Shown here piece by piece: positions 57,065-64,000 of a stretch of 64,000 bases of DNA. Under the pieces are notes generated by a model that saw nothing but the letters and a program-made list of their open reading frames with translations, had not been told where the DNA came from and searched no databases. Positions within the stretch are counted from its first letter, which is position 1, and every line of letters starts with the position of its first letter. The stretch is from the NCBI RefSeq assembly GCF_020172665.1, contig NZ_CP083985.1, positions 3,738,711-3,802,710 of the forward strand, read 5' to 3'. The position numbers were made by a program, and so were the translations under genes. Source of the DNA: [Mycobacterium] zoologicum (GTDB taxonomy: Bacteria > Actinomycetota > Actinomycetes > Mycobacteriales > Mycobacteriaceae).

Positions 57065-57232
57065 ATGGGCCGCGGCCGGGCTAAGGCGAAGCAGACCAAG
57101 GTTGCCCGTGAGCTGAAGTACAGCTCACCGTCGACCGATTTCAGCCAGCTCCAACGGGAGCTGGCCGGGTCTGAGGTCAACGACTCCGACGGTGACGACT
57201 CGTGGAGCGACAGCGATGATTGGCGTCGCTGA
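57065..57232 (+). CDS. DUF3073 protein
   Basis: A 55-residue, basic-then-acidic small protein: MGRGRAKAKQTKVARELKYS followed by a Ser/Asp-rich tail ending DDSWSDSDDWRR. The family is nearly universal in actinobacteria and of unknown function (Rv0810c in M. tuberculosis). The ribosome site lies in GGGGGTCCCCC just before ATG, a self-complementary stretch. The 137-bp region before it has a TAAGCT-like -10 and about 80 bp of leader, with no other gene. Confidence 0.9.
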   Translation: MGRGRAKAKQTKVARELKYSSPSTDFSQLQRELAGSEVNDSDGDDSWSDSDDWRR

Positions 57233-57235
57233 CCG

Positions 57236-58330
57236 CTAGAACCTCGGGTGCTGCCCGACCAGTTTCGCTCCGGCGCCTTCGGCAGCCTTCTTCCCCGCCT
57301 TGCCGGCTTTACCCACCGTGCCCAACGGCCAGCAGTCCACGTGGCGCGCGGTCAGGATCGCCAGCGCCCGGTCGGTGTCCTCCGGCGCGACGACGGCGAC
57401 CATCCCGACGCCCAGGTTGAAGGTCTTCTCCATCTCTTCACGGCTCACCCGGCCGCGCTGCGCGATCATCGCGAACACCGGCGCGGGTGTCCAGGTACCG
57501 CGATCCACCTCGGCGGTCAGGCCGTCCGGGATGACCCGGGCCAGGTTTCCGGCCAGCCCGCCCCCGGTCACGTGGCAGAAGGTGCGCACCTTGGTTTCGG
57601 CGGCCAGCGCCAGACAGTCCTTGGCGTAGATCCGGGTCGGCTCGAGCAGTTCCTCGCCCAGGGTGCGGCCGAACTCCTCGACGTGGCCGGCCAGGTTCAT
57701 CCGGTCGATGTCGAGCAGCACCGCGCGGGCCAGGGAGTAGCCGTTGGAGTGCAGGCCCGATGCGCCCATGGCGATCAGCACGTCGCCGGGGCGGACCCGG
57801 TCGGGCCCCAGCACGTCATCGGCCTCCACCACGCCGACGCCGGTCGCGGAGATGTCGTAGTGGTCGGGCTCCATCAGCCCGGGATGCTCGGCGGTCTCCC
57901 CGCCCAGCAGCGCGCAACCGGCCTGCACGCAGCCCTCGGCGATACCCGACACGATCGCGCTGATCCGCTCCGGCACGGTGCGGCCGACGGCGATGTAGTC
58001 CTGCAGGAACAACGGTTCGGCGCCGCACACCACCAGATCGTCGACCACCATGGCTACCAGGTCGATGCCCACGGTGTCGTGCTTGTCCATCGCCTGGGCG
58101 ATCGCCAGCTTGGTGCCCACCCCGTCGGTCGACGAGGCCAGCAGCGGCTCGCGGTAGTCGTTGCGCAGGGCGAACAGTCCGGCGAACCCGCCGAGCCCGC
58201 CGCGTACCTCGGGGCGGCTGGCGCGGGCGGCCAGCGGCTTGATCAGTTCGACGGCGCGGTCACCGGCGTCGATGTCCACCCCTGCCGATGCGTAGGTAAC
58301 GCCCTGGGAGCTTGAGTCTGCTGAGGTCAT
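57236..58330 (-). CDS. purM: Phosphoribosylformylglycinamidine cyclo-ligase
   Basis: A 364-residue AIR synthetase, fifth step of purine synthesis. YASAGVDIDAGDRAVELIKP, LLASSTDGVGTKL, ALLGGETAEHPG, HVTGGGLAGNLARV and FNLGVGMVAVV are all standard. The C-terminal Lys/Gly-rich stretch (GKAGKAGKKAAEG) is an odd low-complexity insert. In other mycobacteria purF lies just upstream; here a catabolic operon begins 58 bp upstream instead. Confidence 0.95.
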   Translation of the reverse strand: MTSADSSSQGVTYASAGVDIDAGDRAVELIKPLAARASRPEVRGGLGGFAGLFALRNDYREPLLASSTDGVGTKLAIAQAMDKHDTVGIDLVAMVVDDLVVCGAEPLFLQDYIAVGRTVPERISAIVSGIAEGCVQAGCALLGGETAEHPGLMEPDHYDISATGVGVVEADDVLGPDRVRPGDVLIAMGASGLHSNGYSLARAVLLDIDRMNLAGHVEEFGRTLGEELLEPTRIYAKDCLALAAETKVRTFCHVTGGGLAGNLARVIPDGLTAEVDRGTWTPAPVFAMIAQRGRVSREEMEKTFNLGVGMVAVVAPEDTDRALAILTARHVDCWPLGTVGKAGKAGKKAAEGAGAKLVGQHPRF

Positions 58331-58387
58331 CGCGGTAAAGGCTACCGGTCGCCGACTGCGGACGGTATCGCACTCGACGTAACGGGC

Positions 58388-59617
58388 TCAGAGCCGATTG
58401 TGGCGCACCTGATTGAACGGCACGCCACGGTCGGCGGCGTACTCCCGGGGCAGGCCCAGGACCCGTTCGGCGATGACGTTGCGCGCCATCTCGTCGCTGC
58501 CACCGCCGAGGCCCACGGTCTGCCGAGACAGGTACCGCCGGCCCGTCCTGAGCAGGTTCGCCTCGTCGTCTACCACCGCCAACGGACCGGCGACCGCCAT
58601 GGCGGTGTCGACCTCCAGGTAGGTCACATCGGAATGGAACAGCCGGATGATCGAGGCCGCGGCGGGCGGAAGTTCACCACTGCGCATGCCACGCCCGGCG
58701 TAGTCGATGAGCTGGTCGCGCACCATGCGCCTGGCCAGCACCCGGCCGATCTGGTCCTGGGTCAGCGGGTCGTTCGCGGTGCCGGCGTCCTGAGCCAGCG
58801 TGAGGAAGTCGCCGGCGGCCATCTCGGTGCGTTCGGGGCCGCGTCCGCTGGCGAACTCCGACCCCTGCCCGACGGCCCGCCGCTCATGGTAGAGCAGCCG
58901 CGACGCGACGTCCCAGCCCTTGTTGACCTCACCGACCACCGTGTCGGCCCCCAGCCGCAGCCCGTCGAAGAACTCCTCGCAGAACTCGTTGGAGCCGTCG
59001 ACCTGCTCGATGCGGCGCAGGGTGACGCCGGGCGCGTCGATCGGCACCAGGAACATCGTGAGCCCGTCGTGCTTGGGCACCGTCGAATCGGTGCGGACCA
59101 GCAGCAGTCCGAAGTCGGCGGCGAACGCACTGGTGCTCCACGTCTTCGCTCCGCTGACCACCCAGTCGTCACCGTCGCGTTCGGCGCGGGTGATCAGGCC
59201 GGCCAGATCGGAACCGCCGCTGGGCTCCGAGAGCAGCTGCACCAGCACCTCGTCGCCGCGCAGTGCGGCATGGATGTGGCGGCGCTTCTGATCCTCACTG
59301 CCGGTGTCGAGCAGCGTGGCGCAACAGATGGTGAAGGTCGGGACGTTGAGGATCAGCGGCATCTCGTAGCCGACGGACTCGGCGTCGAAGGCCTTCTGGT
59401 AGCTCAGATCCAGGCCCAGGCCGCCGTATTCGCGGGGGAAGCAGATCCCGGCGAAGCCGCCGTCGTACAGCCGTCGCTGCAGTTGGCGTGCGCGTTGCCA
59501 GGCGCCGTCGTCGTCGCGCCCATTGCGAGGGGGGTGCTGCGAATCCAGGCGCGGCATGTTGGCGGCCAGCCAGTCGTGTGCCGACGCGGCGAACTCGTCA
59601 ACGGTGATGTCGCTCAT
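58388..59617 (-). CDS. Acyl-CoA dehydrogenase (module 2, first partner)
   Basis: A 409-residue acyl-CoA dehydrogenase: LLSEPSGGSDLAGL, VVSGAKTWSTSAFAADFGLLL and C-terminal GLGGGSDEMARNVIAERVLGL. The GGGSDEMARN replaces the common GGTSEIQRN, seen also in other mycobacterial FadE subfamilies. ATG 59617 overlaps the upstream gene by 4 bp. Last gene of the second catabolic operon; ends next to purM. Confidence 0.9.
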   Translation of the reverse strand: MSDITVDEFAASAHDWLAANMPRLDSQHPPRNGRDDDGAWQRARQLQRRLYDGGFAGICFPREYGGLGLDLSYQKAFDAESVGYEMPLILNVPTFTICCATLLDTGSEDQKRRHIHAALRGDEVLVQLLSEPSGGSDLAGLITRAERDGDDWVVSGAKTWSTSAFAADFGLLLVRTDSTVPKHDGLTMFLVPIDAPGVTLRRIEQVDGSNEFCEEFFDGLRLGADTVVGEVNKGWDVASRLLYHERRAVGQGSEFASGRGPERTEMAAGDFLTLAQDAGTANDPLTQDQIGRVLARRMVRDQLIDYAGRGMRSGELPPAAASIIRLFHSDVTYLEVDTAMAVAGPLAVVDDEANLLRTGRRYLSRQTVGLGGGSDEMARNVIAERVLGLPREYAADRGVPFNQVRHNRL

Positions 59618-60756
59618 GCGGCGGGCTCCGTGCTGTTGGCGGCCGCGTAGATGGCCTGGTGGTGCTCGGCGGGGGTACCGAGCAGATTCCGGTACAGGGT
59701 GGCCCGACGCAGATACAGGTGCAGGTCGTGTTCCCAGGTGACGCCGATGCCGCCGTGCAGTTGCACGCACTCCTGAATCAGCCGGCCGGCGTGCTCGCCC
59801 AGATAGGACTTGGCCGCGCCGACCCACATGGCCGCATCGGGGCCACCCGCGGCCACCTTGTCCACGGCGCCGGCGGTGATCGCGCGGCAGGCGTGCAGCC
59901 ACATGGTCATGTCGGCGAGCCGGTGTTTGATCGCCTGGTAGGACGCCAGCGGCCGCCCGAAGCTGTACCGGTCGCGGGCCCAGGCGACGGTCATGGCCAT
60001 CGTCGCGTCCAGGATCCCGACGGTTTCGGCGCACACCAGCACGATCCCGACCTGGGTCTGACGGTCGATGAGCGCACCGGTCTGTGCCGCGGTGCCGACC
60101 ACCGCGGACGCGTCGATCTCGGTGTCGACGAACTCGATGCGCGCGTACTGCTTCACCAGATCGATGCCGGCCTGCGGTGTCACCCGCGCGCCGACGCTGT
60201 CGGCGCGGACCAGGAACTGGCGTAGCGCACCGTCGTCGGTGCGCGCACCGATCAGCACCAGGTCCGCCCGGTCTCCGGCCTCCACCCGATCCTTGATCCC
60301 GTTGAGCCGGTAGCCGCCGGGGATGCTGGTTGCGGTCAGGCCCGGTTGGTGCGGGCGAAAACCCCGACCAGGTTCGTCGCAGGCCCACGTCGCCACCGTC
60401 TCCCCCGCAACCAGCGCCTCGATGCTGCGCGCGTGGGCGTCGCGGTTGTCGGCGTCGACGAGACCGGCCAGGACCACGCTTACCGGGTACAGCGGCCCGG
60501 ACGCGACGGTGCGTCCGATCTCGCCTGCGACCGCGGACAGGTCACGCAGGCCGCAACCCGAGACACTGCCTCCGCCGAGCTCCTCAGGCACCAGCAGGCC
60601 GGCCCAGCCGAGATCGGCCGCCTGCCGCCACCACGCGGGGTCGTAGGAGTCGCCCCGGGCGTGCAGGTCCCGGTAGTCGCTCAGCGCTGCGGTCTTGTCC
60701 AGGAATGCGCGCGCCGTGGCGACGAACAGCTCGCTCTCGGTGGACAGATCGGTCAT
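59614..60756 (-). CDS. Acyl-CoA dehydrogenase (module 2, second partner)
   Basis: A 380-residue acyl-CoA dehydrogenase with ATWACDEPGRGF in the flavin loop (differs from the usual SEPGxGSD), RYSFGRPLASYQAIKHRLADM and QLHGGIGVTWEHDLHLYLRR. ATG 60756 has GGAGGAGA upstream; a GTG at 60777 is less likely. The degenerate EPG loop suggests it is the less active subunit of a heteromer with the gene behind it. Overlap 4 bp. Confidence 0.9.
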   Translation of the reverse strand: MTDLSTESELFVATARAFLDKTAALSDYRDLHARGDSYDPAWWRQAADLGWAGLLVPEELGGGSVSGCGLRDLSAVAGEIGRTVASGPLYPVSVVLAGLVDADNRDAHARSIEALVAGETVATWACDEPGRGFRPHQPGLTATSIPGGYRLNGIKDRVEAGDRADLVLIGARTDDGALRQFLVRADSVGARVTPQAGIDLVKQYARIEFVDTEIDASAVVGTAAQTGALIDRQTQVGIVLVCAETVGILDATMAMTVAWARDRYSFGRPLASYQAIKHRLADMTMWLHACRAITAGAVDKVAAGGPDAAMWVGAAKSYLGEHAGRLIQECVQLHGGIGVTWEHDLHLYLRRATLYRNLLGTPAEHHQAIYAAANSTEPAA

Positions 60757-60773
60757 GTCGTCTCCTCCGATAC

Positions 60774-61619
60774 TCACCGGATGGGCTCGTCACCGAGCAC
60801 CGTGGTGCGCAGCATCTCCCGGGGAGAGTCCGGGTCATACGGCGCGGCCCGATGCAGGACGCCGCGGTTGTCCCAGATGACGGTGTCACCCACCGACCAG
60901 TGGTGACGATAGACCCGGTCGGCCACGGTGGCGCGCGTGAGCAGTTCGTCGAGCAGGGCCCGCCCGGCGTCGAGTTCCATCCCGACGACGTAGTCGGCGG
61001 AGGCGCCCAGTACCAGTGACCGGCGCCCGTCTCGGTGCGTCCACACCAGTGGATGTTCGTGGGTGGGCCGGGCGCGCCACCGGGCCAGCTCTTCCGGTGA
61101 CGGATCCGGGGTGACCTGCCGCTGGGAGGCCTCCAGCGAGTGGACGACGCGCAGCGCGCCATAGCGTCGCTTCTCGTCGTCGGTGAGCACGTCGTAGGCG
61201 GCGTACGAGCTGGCGAATTCCGTCTCGCCGCCGCGCTCGGCGACCTGCACCGCCGAGAGCACGGTGGCCTTCTGCGGGTATTCGTCGCCGGTCGGCGTGC
61301 ACCCGTCGATGTGCCAGTCGAAGGTGGCGCGCAGGTAGCTCGCCGACGAGTTCTTGGACCGGTCCAGCGTGACCGGGTAGATGCCGGCGACCTCGTGATG
61401 GCCGTCCGAGGAGTAGTCGACACCGCCGAGGCGCCCGCAGAACGCGACCTGGGCGCGAGGGTCGATCCGCAGACCGCGGAAGACCAGGACGCCGTTTGAT
61501 TCCAACGCCTGGAGTACCGCGGCACCCAGGTGCTCGTCAGCGGCCAGGCGCTCGGGGTCGACGCCCAGTACCTCGGCACCGACCGAGGAGGTCAGCTTGT
61601 TGATGGTGAGCAGACTCAT
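60774..61619 (-). CDS. TauD/TfdA-type Fe(II)/2-oxoglutarate dioxygenase (module 2)
   Basis: A 281-residue TauD-fold enzyme. Facial triad: FDWHIDGCTP and VLHRAAPYD; LRTTVLGDEP gives the cofactor Arg. Paralogue of 22581-23408 with the same length and motifs. ATG 61619 follows AAAGGA; the frame continues upstream but there it is antisense or spurious. Lies between the small partner protein and the dehydrogenases. Confidence 0.9.
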   Translation of the reverse strand: MSLLTINKLTSSVGAEVLGVDPERLAADEHLGAAVLQALESNGVLVFRGLRIDPRAQVAFCGRLGGVDYSSDGHHEVAGIYPVTLDRSKNSSASYLRATFDWHIDGCTPTGDEYPQKATVLSAVQVAERGGETEFASSYAAYDVLTDDEKRRYGALRVVHSLEASQRQVTPDPSPEELARWRARPTHEHPLVWTHRDGRRSLVLGASADYVVGMELDAGRALLDELLTRATVADRVYRHHWSVGDTVIWDNRGVLHRAAPYDPDSPREMLRTTVLGDEPIR

Positions 61620-61651
61620 CGGCTGCGTCCTTTCTGAGGATTTCGCGCCGG

Positions 61652-61987
61652 CTACGGGATCGGCCAGCCGGTGCGGATCATGACGGCATCGGCGGCGTCG
61701 ACGGGGGCGGGCTGGCCCATGATCTCCACCGCCATCGCCACCATCACCAACGAATAGATCAGGTGCAGCAGGTTGCGCGCGTCGTCGGGAAGTTCGTCCA
61801 ACGCGAATTTGTCGCAGTACTCGATCGCTTCTTCCAAGCGCGGGAAGAACGCGTCGTAGAACTGCCGCAGCTCCGGAATGGTGCTGGCCAGCCTCTGCTC
61901 GAAGCGTTCGGTTTCGGTTGGCAGGCACCAGGTTTCGGCGAATTCCTCCAGTTCGGCGAACGCGCTGGGCAGCCGTGCGGCGGTCAT
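61652..61987 (-). CDS. Small conserved protein paired with oxygenase (copy 2)
   Basis: A 111-residue paralogue of the protein at 3831-4154. Conserved blocks: RLAST, FYDAFFPRLEEAIEY, DKFALDELPDDAR and SLVMV. ATG 61987 overlaps the stop of the four-Cys oxygenase by 4 bp, matching the 17-bp overlap seen in the first copy. Two independent gene pairs with the same order argue that this small protein works with the oxygenase. No metal ligand pattern (one Cys, few His). Family not recognised. Confidence 0.82.
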   Translation of the reverse strand: MTAARLPSAFAELEEFAETWCLPTETERFEQRLASTIPELRQFYDAFFPRLEEAIEYCDKFALDELPDDARNLLHLIYSLVMVAMAVEIMGQPAPVDAADAVMIRTGWPIP

Positions 61988-63210
61988 CGCACCGCTCCTG
62001 CGCCGGCCTGCTCACGCCGGTAGTCGTCCACCCAGTCGCCCACCACCTTGTGCAGGTGGCGCACCAGGATCTCTTGATCGTTGAGTGGGAAGTCGTCGAC
62101 TATGCCGTATTCCAGCGCGGCCTGGGTGCCGCCGAGCATCCCGGCGTCTTGCAGCGCAAACTCCTTGAGCACCACCGACGCCACCTCGTGCTCGATGCGC
62201 TCGCGCACCGTGCGGGCGGGATGGAAGTAGGTGTGGGCCTCGAACCGGTGGGTGTTGTGCGAGGTGGGCCAGTACCGGTAGAGCAGGTACCAGCCGCCGT
62301 AGATGAGGATCTCGGTGTTGGGGAAGATCTGGAAGTTGCTGATCCCCCACGGTTCGATGCCGCCCGGATTCACCCCGGCCGGCAGCTCGCCGATGTCGGG
62401 CGTCTCCCACGGGCCGACCAGCCCGCTGCGGGTAGCCCGCTCGATGGGGTACATGTACTCCGGGGGCAGCAGCCATCGGCGTCGGCCGGCGGTCGAGACC
62501 AATCGGTGCGGCCCGTCGAGTTGGAAATGGCCGCAGGTGAATCCGGCGTCGGGCACCCGGACTTGGGCCGGCACCTGTTGGGAATGCAATGCCGGAACGT
62601 GGTAGTACTCCTGAAACGCGTCGGCGAAGATCTTCCAGTTGCTGTTGTTGTGGGCCACCCAGTCGTAGCGTTCGGTCAGCTTCTCGAACGGGTAGCCGTC
62701 GAGGCCGGTGATCATCGGCCCGAGAAACTCGCGCAGGCTCTGGCGCGGTTCGGTGTCGAGGTTGACGAAGACGAATCCGTTCCAGATGTCGCAGTGCACC
62801 GGCATCAGGTCCGCGGTGTCGGCACCGTCACGCGTTCGGCGGCAACGCCTGCAGGTGATCACCTCGACCTGCCCGGCGGTCTCACGATCGGGAAACTCAT
62901 GCCAGACGAGCTTGCTTGCGCACCGCGGGCAGACGTTGTGGAAGGCCCGGATTCCCTGGCCGGTGTGGATGAGAAGCACCGACGACCGGGCGACTTCGAT
63001 CTCCTTGGTGGCATAGCTGCCGGGTTCGGGCACCTCCTCGATGCGGCCGATGTTGAGCCAGGCGCGCTTGAACACCGCGTCGCGCTCGAGTTCGAAGAAC
63101 TCACGCGATGTGGAGTCGGCGAAGGAGACCGGGCCGGTTCCCAATTCATAGTGCTCGGTCCACGAGCCCTCGGCGGGCCGGCCGGATCGCTTCGAAGGTT
63201 GTTCTGTCAC
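61984..63210 (-). CDS. Rieske-type oxygenase with four-Cys site in place of Cys2His2
   Basis: A 408-residue homologue of the oxygenase at 2552 (same N-terminal, C-terminal and catalytic regions). The Rieske positions read Cys94-Pro-Arg-Cys97 and Cys120-Arg-Arg-Cys123 instead of CxH and CxxH, and the loop after the second pair is shorter by about 15-20 residues. The mononuclear iron motif DAFQEYYHVPALH (Asp197, Glu201, His204, His209) is intact. The frame is open and the Cys codons are clear (62920-62931, 62842-62853), so this is no frameshift. A rubredoxin-like FeCys4, a zinc ribbon or a four-Cys [2Fe-2S] could bind there. GTG 63210 overlaps the SDR stop by 4 bp. Confidence 0.85.
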   Translation of the reverse strand: MTEQPSKRSGRPAEGSWTEHYELGTGPVSFADSTSREFFELERDAVFKRAWLNIGRIEEVPEPGSYATKEIEVARSSVLLIHTGQGIRAFHNVCPRCASKLVWHEFPDRETAGQVEVITCRRCRRTRDGADTADLMPVHCDIWNGFVFVNLDTEPRQSLREFLGPMITGLDGYPFEKLTERYDWVAHNNSNWKIFADAFQEYYHVPALHSQQVPAQVRVPDAGFTCGHFQLDGPHRLVSTAGRRRWLLPPEYMYPIERATRSGLVGPWETPDIGELPAGVNPGGIEPWGISNFQIFPNTEILIYGGWYLLYRYWPTSHNTHRFEAHTYFHPARTVRERIEHEVASVVLKEFALQDAGMLGGTQAALEYGIVDDFPLNDQEILVRHLHKVVGDWVDDYRREQAGAGAVR

Positions 63211-63965
63211 AACACCGCCCCTCCGTTGACACCGAGTACCTGACCGGTGATGAAACCGGCTTCCTCCGAGCACAAGAACCCGACTGCCGCGGCGATGTCC
63301 GAGGCCGTGCCCAGCCGGCCCATCGGGATGTTGGCGGCGATCTGCTCGTTCGGCGGCAGGTATCCGGCCGCCTGGCCCTGGTGCTGCATGGGCGTCTCGA
63401 TACCCGACGGCGGAATGTTGTTGACCGTGATGCCTTGGGCGGCGTATTCGCGGGCCAGTGATTTGGTCAAGGTGATGACAGCGCCTTTGGACGCGGCGTA
63501 GTGCGCGGCGAACGGCGATCCGCGCTGGGCGCTGGACGAAGAGATCATCACGATGCGCCCCCACCCGGCGGCGACCATGTCCGGTAGCGCGGCCTGGCAG
63601 CAGTGGAAGGTGCCGGTCAGGTTGACGTCGATGATCCGGGCCCAGTCCTCGGCAGTGATATCGGCGAAGGCGCAGTAGCCGAAGAGTCCGGCGCTGGTGA
63701 CCAGCGCGGCGACCAGGCCGAGATCGCGGCGCACGTGCTCGAAGGCCTCGTCGACGGCGGCCCGATCGGTGACGTCGGCCTCGACACCCAGCGCGGTGCC
63801 GCCCCGGCTCCGCACGTCGTCGGCAACCCGTTGCGCGGCTTGGCCATTGAGGTCGAGAACGGCGACGCGATAGCCGCGCCGGCCCAGTTCGTGACAGGTG
63901 GCCTCGCCCATGCCCGAGCCCCCACCGGTGACCACGGCAACCCGCTGCGGCACCTCTGTGGTCAT
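63207..63965 (-). CDS. SDR oxidoreductase (module 2, first gene)
   Basis: A 252-residue short-chain dehydrogenase with AVVTGGGSGMGEATCHELG, VTSAGLFG, ISSSSAQRG, YAASKGAVITLTK and a typical C-terminal ITGQVLGVNGG. ATG 63965 follows AAGGGG by five bases. The catalytic Ser-Tyr-Lys set is present. It heads the minus-strand operon SDR-oxygenase-small protein-TauD-FadE-FadE. Confidence 0.9.
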   Translation of the reverse strand: MTTEVPQRVAVVTGGGSGMGEATCHELGRRGYRVAVLDLNGQAAQRVADDVRSRGGTALGVEADVTDRAAVDEAFEHVRRDLGLVAALVTSAGLFGYCAFADITAEDWARIIDVNLTGTFHCCQAALPDMVAAGWGRIVMISSSSAQRGSPFAAHYAASKGAVITLTKSLAREYAAQGITVNNIPPSGIETPMQHQGQAAGYLPPNEQIAANIPMGRLGTASDIAAAVGFLCSEEAGFITGQVLGVNGGAVL

Positions 63966-63978
63966 CACATCCCCTTCG

Positions 63979-63991
63979 TCCTCGTCGAGGA
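63979..63991. promoter_or_regulatory. Palindrome TCCTCG-T-CGAGGA before module 2 operon
   Basis: A 13-bp inverted repeat 14 bp upstream of the SDR start, at the window edge. It does not match the island 1 operator, so module 2 may be controlled by a different regulator outside the window. The A/T-rich bases that follow may be the -10. Confidence 0.35.
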
Positions 63992-64000
63992 TATTATCAA

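Noticed and set aside
61984..63210. Frameshift as the cause of the CPRC/CRRC pattern in the oxygenase
   Set aside because: Reading the codons directly on the minus strand gives an uninterrupted frame with clear homology to the canonical oxygenase on both sides of each Cys pair.

Overview
The window reads as a contig from a mycobacterium, most likely an environmental Mycolicibacterium-type species. The GC is high and GTG/TTG starts are common. It carries genes typical of Mycobacteriaceae (acyl-ACP desaturase DesA1, MshD, GlnR, LmeA, PknD, the cysA2/sseC2 pair, a DUF3073 protein), and the block from desA1 to purM follows the gene order I know from M. tuberculosis Rv0824c-Rv0809, with a pst phosphate cluster and hrpA placed inside it. 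The first 19 bases are the Tn5/Nextera mosaic end, so the left edge is a library artefact and the first gene is cut by the contig end.

Region 1 (1-28.6 kb) is a catabolic island. It holds a cytochrome P450 (cut), two amidohydrolases, a carboxymuconolactone-decarboxylase-like protein, two Rieske oxygenases, a KshB-like flavin/[2Fe-2S] reductase, a Baeyer-Villiger-type monooxygenase, a TauD-type dioxygenase, an aldehyde dehydrogenase, SDRs, five acyl-CoA dehydrogenases, an acyl-CoA ligase, an enoyl-CoA hydratase and a MeaB GTPase. This suggests oxygenation of a hydrophobic ring or chain compound followed by CoA-linked beta-oxidation; the substrate cannot be read from sequence. A 15-bp palindrome, GAGAAT-N3-ATTCTC, recurs before at least five of its promoters, including the divergent promoter of the TetR gene at 9193, so the island looks like one regulon. 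A separate block (11.0-14.1 kb) encodes CoxIII/NorE-like and CoxIV-like proteins plus two paralogous multi-pass membrane proteins and a second TetR with its own TAGCCGATCGGCTA operators.

Region 2 (28.7-37.9 kb) holds desA1, a tRNA-dihydrouridine synthase, an LCP (LytR-CpsA-Psr) cell-wall ligase, phoY2 and hrpA. Region 3 (37.9-49.3 kb) is phosphate uptake: pstS-pstC-pstA on the plus strand, then pknD, pstS, two tandem near-identical pstB genes, pstA, pstC and pstS on the minus strand, with 11-bp-spaced GTTCACC-type Pho boxes before both outer pstS genes and before pknD.

Region 4 (49.3-58.3 kb) is conserved housekeeping: mshD, glnR, lmeA, a thioredoxin-like gene, a leaderless poly-cysteine leader peptide controlling the DUF4395-cysA2-sseC2 operon, a 32-residue leaderless membrane peptide, nitrobindin, a PabC-like transaminase, YgfZ, a DUF3073 protein and purM.

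Region 5 (58.4 kb to the end) is a second catabolic module beginning right next to purM, where purF would be expected: SDR, Rieske-type oxygenase, a small partner protein, TauD-type dioxygenase and two acyl-CoA dehydrogenases in one tightly packed minus-strand operon. Its oxygenase has lost both Rieske histidines and carries CPRC...CRRC, a four-cysteine metal site, while keeping the catalytic mononuclear-iron motif. The same small partner protein (107-111 aa) also overlaps the end of the ordinary Rieske oxygenase gene in region 1. This oxygenase plus small-protein pair is the strongest candidate in the window for an undescribed system.
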